Positions 56,593 through 64,000 of a stretch of DNA of 64,000 nt are shown here, piece after piece. Under the pieces are notes generated by a model. That model had not been told where the DNA came from. It worked only from the letters and a program-made list of their open reading frames with translations, and searched no databases. A program made the translations under genes and the position numbers. Every line of letters begins with the position of its first letter. Position 1 is the first letter of the stretch. The stretch comes from Adiantum capillus-veneris (taxonomy: Eukaryota; Streptophyta; Polypodiopsida; Polypodiales; Pteridaceae): positions 112,859,977-112,923,976 of the forward strand of contig CM043949.1 in the NCBI GenBank assembly GCA_014529385.2, in the 5' to 3' direction.

Positions 56593-57655
56593 TTGAGTAC
56601 ACTAAAAAAACAGGATGACTGGACCAATCAAGAGTTTAAACAAATCCGTAAGAAGGCTTATCGATATTTTTTACAGGATGGGCTTCTATGGAGACATCCA
56701 AAGAAGCGAAGAGGAGCCCCTCAACGAGTGGTTTGTGATAGGGTAACACCAGTCCATGTACTGAAAGAGTTCCTCAAGTCATTATGGACAGGTCACAGGC
56801 GAGTTTGGGCCACTTTTGCTAAAATCAAAGATCGATATTGGTGGAAGGGAATGTATAAAGATGTGGTACACTGTTGAAACTTGTAATGTGTGTCAAATAT
56901 ACTCAAAGATAAAGCACCAGGATGGGTTTACATCCAACATATCTGGTGTGTATGCATTTCAAATGGGTAGTCAATTTGATTACAATGCCTACAGGATTAT
57001 GGAAAATGAGGTATATTGTGCTTGCCAGAGAAGATTTGACAAACCGGGTTCAAGGGGGGGCTTTGCGAACCAAAGCAACAAGTACGGTATGCAAGTTTTT
57101 ACTTAAAGATGTAATATGCAGATATGGATGTGTTGGAAAAATTACCGTGGATAGAGGAGAACTTGATGCTGATGAGGCAAGAGAATTCTTTGCTTGTCTA
57201 GGTATTAAGTTATCTCTCACTACGGCCTATAACCCGGAAGGCAATGGTAAAAGTGAGAGGGGACATCCACCCATTATCAAGGCATTGGCTAAAGCATGCA
57301 AAGGAAATACTGGTGATTGGCCTCGGTTACTACCCTATGCTTTATGGGCTGACCGTACCACACACAACACTGTTACAGGGTTCATGCCATGAGAGTTGAT
57401 GTATGGACAAAAACATGTTATGCCTCTTGAGGAGACAGTAGCTACATGGAGTATATTGCCATGGGATATGGAGATGAGCAGAGAAGGTATACTTGATTTG
57501 TGGATTTAGCTATTGGAAAGGAGCAATGAGGATGTGGAGACCGCAAGGGAAAAATGGAGAGATGCTTGTTTAAAGAACAAGGATGCTTTTGACAAACAGG
57601 ACAGGCTGAGATCGAGAGCAATGCTACCTATAAATTATGTGAAATGGACGGTATA
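56593..57655 (+). pseudogene. Element D integrase
   Basis: Frame 1 (56,593-56,877): FLQDGLLWRHPKKRRGAPQR, GHRRVWATFAKIKDRYWW and GMYKDVVHC form the zinc-binding region. After frame changes, 57,100-57,392 has YGCVGKITVDRGELDADEAR (second Asp), LTTAYNPEGNGKSERGHPP (catalytic Glu) and DWPRLLPYALWADRTTHNTV. A C-terminal tail (ELMYGQKHVMPLEETVATWS) continues with stops to about 57,655. No chromodomain seen. Confidence 0.85.
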
Positions 57656-57844
57656 GAGTAAAAGGTTCCAATTGCAGGAAAACGTGTCAAAATATATAAG
57701 AAAAGGGATGCAAAACTTCAAATTGGAGATGAAAACTTCAATGTGTCTGAAGATAGAGATTTAAATGATGTATATGCGTCTTCTGATAATGAAGTCACCA
57801 TGGCGACCTTCTAAAGATTCGCACATACCGGAGGATGTGCACGT

Positions 57845-58000
57845 TTAGAGCGGGTGGATGTCGTGCCGCTTTGCGGGCACGGGGTGGAAGATGCAAATCT
57901 GCATACAAATTCAAGGTTTTGACAAACTTATGCACAATAATATCAGTCCTAGTACTGCCAGTTCTAGAGTCTCAAGAGCCAGTACTAGTAGTTCTAGTGT
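57845..58000 (+). repeat. Element D polypurine tract and truncated 3' LTR
   Basis: TAGAGCGGGTGGA precedes TGTCGTGCCGCTTTGCGGGC at 57,859. The LTR aligns with 50,074-50,215 and stops near TAGTAGTTCTAG, where element E begins. Confidence 0.8.
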
Positions 58001-61000
58001 TCACTTGAGAGATATCCCTCCTCGGGGGTTTATGCACAAAATATACAATTTACACTTTTATACAATCTTGAATATACATCAGAGTTGCAGAAGCAATTTC
58101 ATAGGGGAGGAGTTCTCAGCGCCCGACCAAGCATGGAGTTTAGGCCATGAGCCGGACTGCATCCAGAGGTACCTAGCGACTAGTGCTACCTCTGAATGGG
58201 TGTTATGAATGAAAGCGTACTCAAGAAAAATATAACATTGTGGAGGGTGAATATATGTGTACACCGCGTTGCGGAAAGGGAGAGAGAGAATATAGTGGAG
58301 GGTGAAATAGAGTGCACAGAGACATGAGAAGATGACAACAGAGAATCTTTAATTGCCCATCTAAATGGAACAGGAAACCATGTATTAATGCAATGACAAA
58401 ATTTGGGTGTACCATAACATTAGAAAAAAAAAGAGTCTATGACAAAATAACTAGCAGAGCACTGGACCCTGTGTAGGGATTGACCAGTCCATCCATCCAC
58501 TTCCGCTCTACTATGGACAGAGAGAATTTCACTTTGCCAGGAGCGAGCCAGAACACCTCGAACCTATCTAAGCTAGACATAGGCTGAGGCCGCTTCGCCT
58601 CCCTCCATGAAGTCGAGATCTGAAAGGATCCCAAGTACCAGTAGGTGGTAGGGTATCAACACCAACCATACGAGTTTAGGCGCCACGCCTCTTTGATGCC
58701 AAGCACCGGGTGTTTAGGCAAAGTCAAGACAAAATTCCTGACGCGTTAGTCGTGTATGTCATTCAACCCTCGACGCACTAACCGTGTAGATGAGCCTAAC
58801 AAAAAGAAGAAGACCTAGGCAACACTCCCGATCCAACAACAAAGCCCCACGTCAATGACCCTTTAGTCTAAGGCTAAGCGATGTAGGTGATCTTAGTCTT
58901 GTACGGACGCTGCCATGAGAAACATAACACATGAGTCTAATCACAAAAGTACTTCCCATATGCACAAATAATTTTTTCCAAGCAGTTAAACTGTACAGGG
59001 CCTCTACCCTTACACGTCTGCCATAAACCATTCAAATCACTTCATGATCTAATCCAAAAATCATAAACCATAATCCAATCACATCACAGGGGTGAGCACT
59101 CTACCCAACTTAAGGTGAGGCACGACCAATCCTGCATAATCACTTTAGAACATAACATGGCTGCAAAAATTTCGATAGCATTTCGACCGCATAACCAAAT
59201 CCAGAAAAAAAACCATGAGCCAGACCGGCTTACACCATACAATATCACCATAATCCATAAAGGATCTCATCCCTTGACCATGAATCATAATCATACGGAA
59301 CCAACTCCCACACTTGGAGTTTGACACATCCCCCCTGCAATCAATCGGAGTCTACACACATATGACCCTTAAGACATGATTCTTTCGTGCATAAAAAGAG
59401 TCTGACCAGCAACTAATCATGATATAGAAATCCAATTTTTCATCCAACCATGCAAAGTTGATGCATCACATCTGCACTTCACCTCCCTAGCACATAGAGC
59501 TAGTTTTGACCTAGGAAGGTGGAAAGCAATCACAACCATGCATATGAGGCATCCACATCAATCCATGAGTTCCTTACAGCATATAATAACATTCCATCAC
59601 CATAAACATGATGCAAAACAGCTCGGACCTTTAGGTCAACCATAAACCATAACTCCACACATATGCAAAAAACAAATTTCTGGCATTTTCAAGAGCATGC
59701 AAAACATGCAAATTAAAAGTATTTGACCTCAAACCGATGCATCAAGCTCAGCTCCATAATATATACTATCACTCTATCACATCACTTCACCCATATGGTA
59801 CTCACACAACAAACGGTAACCCCAAAAGAAAGCCACTTTAATCATATCTGATTATGCGGTTTGGGATGTTTAACCATTTACTCTCACATAAGTTTCTGGC
59901 CATCTAATAGTTGAAATCAACTCACCCAAACAAACCATAAAACATATAAAAATAGCTCGGTTAACTCATGACATCATATGGTACCCTCCCTTGGTAGCAC
60001 CCCTACGTGTGTAGGTAAAACTCGTTATAGAGCGATTAAGCAAGCTATTTTTTGACCATATCTCTTAGATCGTGCGTGTTTTTCACATGACACCTAAGAG
60101 AGAAAATGTTCTAAGTGATCTTTTATATCTGTTTTTTTAAAGGGTTTGGACTGATTCATAACGGTTTGTGATTTATGACCAAAACAGTGCTCCTACCGCC
60201 TCTATAACGTGAAACGAAAGGTGCTTTTTATCCATGCACATGACTATAAATGCATCGTGTGCATAAATCAACGTGTTAAACATGATGAAATAATCATGGG
60301 GCAACTTACACGGCTAATCCATACATACACTCGTGTGCAAAAAACAATCACCGAAAGGGTGACTACTCAGGATAACAACGTAGAGAGAGAGAGAGATGAT
60401 GGCTATGGAGTTTAGAGCTTCTCACCATGCTTTAGAACTGATTAGGGGATGTCAAAAGGCTTCTTGCTTTGTCGCAAGAGAGCGGGGATGAGAGCTACGT
60501 AGAGGTATTCGCCACGATAGCTTCCGGAGAGCGTGTACACCGTGAAACGAGAGAGAAGATAATAACCAAGTAGAGAGAGAGTGTCCTTCTTCTTCTTCTC
60601 CTCTCGAGACAGAATATCTTATGGAGATGGTGATGAAGAGCTTGTACCACTCCGTATAATAGATGCGTATTGCCTTGCGGTAGTAGACGCAACAGATGGC
60701 ACTGAAAAGTGAGGCTTGCAGGTGATTTATAGGCTCTGCAGAGCTGGCTGGAGTGTGTCCCAAGCAGAAAACTAGCGCTAGTTTTTGAGCCAAGGGTTCT
60801 GCAAGATTTTGGTTCGGGACTTCGCTAAAAACATGCCTTTGCTGTTGGTGGTCAACTCTCCCACTTACCATTCAATTTTTACAGCAAATTTGGCCATCCG
60901 AGCAGTATCTGGCCAACTAATGGAAACCGTAGTTAGACTATGCCACACCGTAATATCCTGACATAATTATGACATTTCCGTACTGCCCTGGCCTATTTAT

Positions 61001-61640
61001 GGTACTACTTTTTATAAAAATATTTCCTGAAAAAATATTGTCTGGTTCCTCCGGGTGATCATTTTTAAATCCGACGGGTGTCTGGTTCCTCCGGGTGATC
61101 ATTTTTAAATCCGACGGAGAATAAAATTAATATTTTTATGTTTAGGTCATCACATAAAAAGCACATTGCTTTTCAAAAACGCCGAAAAGCACCAAAAGCT
61201 AAAAATAGCATAAAAAGGAAAAAATCTTAAATTAAACCACGGGTTCTCTTCGTCCATTGGAATAAGAAAGCGGACTCACTTTTCACTAAAAAGCGCTAAA
61301 TTCAAGAAAAATAGAAAATAGAGTGAAAAGCACTCAAAAAGCAGATTTTTACAAAATTGAACCAGGGCTTCCCTGGAACACGTAGATTAAGGTTCCGACC
61401 TTGCTTTTTGCAAAAAAGCACCTAAAAGCATAAAAAGCATGAAAAAGCTAAAAATAACATATTTTTTTAAAACTAAACCAAACGTCCGTCGAACCTACTG
61501 GAACATGGAAACGACCTTGCTTTTTACGTTAGAACCTTCCAATACTGTCAATCAAGCATCTTAAGTCAAAATTTGGCAAAATAGATATTGAAAGCTATTT
61601 TTTTATTTTTAGAAGAGATCCAAAAATTGGGGATCTTACA
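57998..61640 (-). repeat. Element E 3' LTR (~3.6 kb)
   Basis: On the minus strand GTGTGGGAGGA at about 61,641-61,652 is the polypurine tract, and TGTAAGATCCCC at 61,640 the LTR start. The low-coordinate end is inferred as TGTTCACTTGAGAG at 57,998. The inner end is where similarity with element D stops. About 58,030-60,395 is repeated in reverse complement at 32,030-34,241. It includes a 40-bp tandem duplication (61,039-61,078 and 61,079-61,117). Frames inside are noise. Confidence 0.7.
61039..61117 (-). repeat. 40-bp tandem duplication in the E LTR
   Basis: TGTCTGGTTCCTCCGGGTGA and the following ATCATTTTTAAATCCGACGG occur twice, offset by 40 bp. Confidence 0.9.
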
Positions 61641-61655
61641 TCCTCCCACACTTGA
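61641..61655 (-). promoter_or_regulatory. Element E polypurine tract
   Basis: Minus strand CAAGTGTGGGAGGA directly before the LTR start TGTAAGATCC. Confidence 0.75.
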
Positions 61656-61671
61656 AAAATTGGAGGTATCC

Positions 61672-62893
61672 TCACCTCGACATGAAATCTAGATAATTTA
61701 GTCTCATTATATCATCACGTTCCCAAGTGACCTCTTCTTGAGGATACGTTGACCATTTAACGAGGTGTTCAATAATGGTCCAACTACAGAGAGGCTCGGT
61801 TCTGCTCTGAAGTATTACTTTGGGGTATACTTCAAAAGTTCCGTCAGTAGATGTAGATAATAGAGAATCATCAAGAATATGTTGCGGATCAGGTACATAC
61901 TTCTTCAGTAAGCTGACATGAAAAACATCGTGTACCTTTATGTGTGGTGGTAACAAGAGTCTGTAAGCTTGATTATTAATCCGCTCTGTGATTACAAAAG
62001 GTCCACAATATCTAGCACTTAGCTTCTTACACTTACCCATTGATAAAGAACTACGTTTGGGTTTTACTCTCAGAAATACCATATTGCCTTCTTCAAAAAG
62101 TCTGGCAGATTGTTTTGGATCAACATAACTCTTTAGTCTATCTTGAGGAGTCTTAATATCCTGCCGTATAAGATCGGTTTTTGTAGTTGCATTATCTCAA
62201 TATTTCTTTGGATGCTTGAACTCGTATGGAAGGGTCTGTCCATTTGAGTGGAGTAAGACACTCTTGTCTGTACAATGCTTGAAAAGGAGACATTCCAATT
62301 GAGCGTTGGAATGATGAATTATACACAAATTCAACCAAATACAAATATCTAGTCCATTTACTCTTCTCATGCATAAAATAAGCTCTCAACATGTCTTCAA
62401 TGATTTGATTTGTCCTTTCTGTCTTTCCATCATTTTGAGGAGGATAAGAAGTACTAAAGGCTAACTGGGTTCTTGTAGCTGAGAATAAGGCTTTCCAAAA
62501 ATTTGAGGTGAACTTTGCATCACGATCAGAAATTATCCGTCGAGGTAAACATGATATATGAAAACACCTTTCATGAAGACCTGGAAATAAATGGATCATT
62601 TTTGTAAGCATATGAACAACCACAAAAATAGAGTCATATCCCAAAGATGTAGGAAGTCCTGTAATGAAATCCATGGATATGCATTCCCATTTCATTTGTG
62701 GAGCATCAATTGGTTGAAGCTTACCCGGGTATCGAATTCGTTCAGCATTAATACGTTGGCATGTTAAACATCTTGTAAGATAGTTCAACACATCGCGCTT
62801 TAGTCCTGGCCAAAAGAAACTCTTTCTTACAATAGAGTAAGTTTTAATGTATCCTTGATGTCCTGCTATAGGTATATCATGAGCTTCCTGTAA
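61672..62893 (-). pseudogene. Element E integrase with chromodomain
   Basis: Minus strand. About 62,757-62,890: zinc-binding region EAHDIPIAGHQGY and RCLTCQRIN, preceded by an in-frame TAG near 62,893. Core (62,192-62,757): MDFITGLPTSLGYDSIFV (Asp; HMLTK where DxxTK is usual), SDRDAKFTSNFW (Asp), NDGKTERTNQ (Glu), EFVYNSSFQRSIGMSPFQ. After a frame break near 62,150 the C-terminal part (61,672-62,082) has KLSARYCGPFVITERI (GPF/Y), HDVFHVSLLKKY and a chromodomain (HLVKWSTYPQEEVTWE). The chromodomain places E among chromoviruses. The break and stop make it a pseudogene. Confidence 0.9.
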
Positions 62894-63028
62894 TATCTAA
62901 TGTTTGATTCCACCTTGATTTGGAATACAAAGACGATTATTACTGAAGTAAAGTTCATCACCTTCAACGTGAATGCCTTTGATTTTCCTTTCTTGCTTCT
63001 CTGTGCCATTATTTAAGTTCATCAAGTA

Positions 63029-63409
63029 CTAGATTATCAAGTAATACGGGTCATTAGTCATACCTTCTCGAATAAGGTTAATTAAAGAAGTAGTAGAGGG
63101 TTGTGATAGCCGCTGCAGTACTCTTCCGGAAGGATCAGCCACAAGATTTACCTTCCCAAGTCTATATTCAATTCCAAAGTCAGGTTGGGTGTAGATCCAC
63201 TTTAGGCTTTTATGGTCGGTATGTAGTTCAAATCTCTTTCCAAGAAGATAATGTCGCCATACTTTAAGAGCATGCACGATGGCCAATAATTCCAAGTCAC
63301 GTGTAGTATAATATAACTCATGTATACGTAGCTTACGAGGTTCATAAGCTATTGGTTTTCCTTCTTGAGACAGAACGCCAGCAATTGCTTGTGCACTTGC
63401 ATTAGTGAG
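63029..63409 (-). pseudogene. Element E RNase H, truncated
   Basis: Minus strand reads TNASAQAIAGVLSQEGKPIA (Asn where the catalytic Asp is usual), HELYYTTRDLELLAIVHAL (Glu), HYLLGKRFELHTDHKSLKW (Asp) and IEYRLGKVNLVADPSGR. About 15 residues normally found between TQPD and IEYRLG are missing. It begins abruptly at 63,409 because another repeat lies upstream; reverse transcriptase is not in the window. Confidence 0.85.
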
Positions 63410-64000
63410 TGTTGTGATCCCATCGTTGCAATAGCTTCAATGACCAACAAAATTATCAATCCGGAGGGATGAACTACCCGGCTAGGGCATGGAAACACTC
63501 ACACGGTGAGCTAATCGTGGCAACACAAATGGTTAACTCTACGAGGTGAGCTTCTTGGCCTATGGAGGAGCTAAGCCGCAATGAAGGAAAATCTCCATAT
63601 CCACTTCTCTTCACCTCTAATCAACCCAATCACACACACTACGATTGCAAGACGCACACAACACTAATCCTATCATGCAACACACTAATCGCAAGCACAC
63701 ACACATAGATCTATCGAGCACCACACTCCAATCAAACCTACATGCACACACAAGCAAAAGAGGGCAATCATACAAGATTAGAGAGAGATTAACCACTAAT
63801 TAGTTAAGATCTAGTTAATCTAAGCATCATAGACAATCATAACAAGTAAGAGAGAGGCATAGTGAAAGAGAATGAATCATTGATTAGTGTTGATCAAGTC
63901 TCATGAGCAAGGAGAAGCTCAAGGACTCCATAGCCACACACCTCAAGATCTCTCACCAAAGAGTGCTCTCAACAAATGACTTGAGAACCCTAATTTCTTT
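63410..64000. repeat. Possible LTR inserted in element E, running off the window
   Basis: TGTTGTGATCCCATCG at 63,410 begins exactly where the RNase H of E stops. The following 590 bp are A/C-rich with many ACACA words and no coding frame. A TG start fits an LTR, but no second copy is visible here. Confidence 0.35.

Larger units (their letters stand above)
50074..58000 (+). mobile_element. Element D: Ty3-type LTR retrotransposon, 3' LTR interrupted
   Basis: TGTCGTGC(T/C)GCTTTGCGGGCACGG starts both the 5' LTR (50,074) and the 3' LTR (57,859), 7.8 kb apart. Between them lie remnants of Gag, protease, reverse transcriptase, RNase H and integrase in plus orientation. The 3' LTR can be followed for only about 140 bp before element E begins near 57,998. 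Confidence 0.85.

Overview
This window is a retrotransposon-dominated stretch of a large nuclear plant genome. The evidence for a plant is a Tnt1-like Copia element, a young Copia element with an initiator-Met primer site, chromodomain-bearing Ty3 elements, a non-LTR element with endonuclease and reverse transcriptase, and one recognisable host exon of the DUF300/LAZ1 (TMEM184-like) membrane family with a GT splice donor. The exact lineage cannot be read from the sequence. The very high load of TC, CA and GT microsatellites and the deep nesting suggest a large genome. No bacterial operon, CRISPR array, rRNA or convincing tRNA gene was seen.

Layout. 1-5.3 kb: several copies, in both orientations, of one degraded LTR-like repeat family plus a separate LTR at 2,469-3,066. 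5.3-8.8 kb: a run of 51 C residues and a minus-strand host exon (7,889-8,044). 8.8-29.1 kb: a compound of one Ty3 chromovirus family on the minus strand, with three LTRs and two internal regions. Internal region B (9.95-25.5 kb) is nearly complete but decayed. It is split by a young Copia element (11,237-16,414, perfect 5-bp target duplication) in its integrase and by a gag-only relative, element A (17,356-22,096), in its RNase H. Internal region C keeps only gag. 29.5-31.8 kb: a 5'-truncated Tnt1-like Copia element. 32.0-34.2 kb: a relic of a very long LTR (family E). 34.3-35.1 kb: a broken coiled-coil reading frame.

38-49.6 kb: a cluster of LINE sequence and microsatellites. A nearly intact two-ORF LINE (about 39,507-43,982) has (TC)n directly on both sides. 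At least five shorter pieces of the same 3' end lie in the same 10 kb and also touch (TC)n. This looks like a plant LINE that uses TC microsatellites as its target, and it is the most interesting observation here.

50.1-58.0 kb: a plus-strand Ty3 element (D). Its 2.3-kb 5' LTR contains about 33 CTCGAG palindromes in a complex tandem array, and its Pol motifs are unusual for a plant element. Its 3' LTR is cut by the minus-strand chromovirus E (3' LTR about 57,998-61,640, Pol to about 63,409), which is itself cut near 63,410 by a further LTR-like sequence that runs off the window.

Almost every reading frame belongs to a mobile element. Their relation is one of nesting and parasitism (gag-only derivatives beside their likely autonomous relatives, LINEs inside microsatellites carried by other repeats), not of a pathway.
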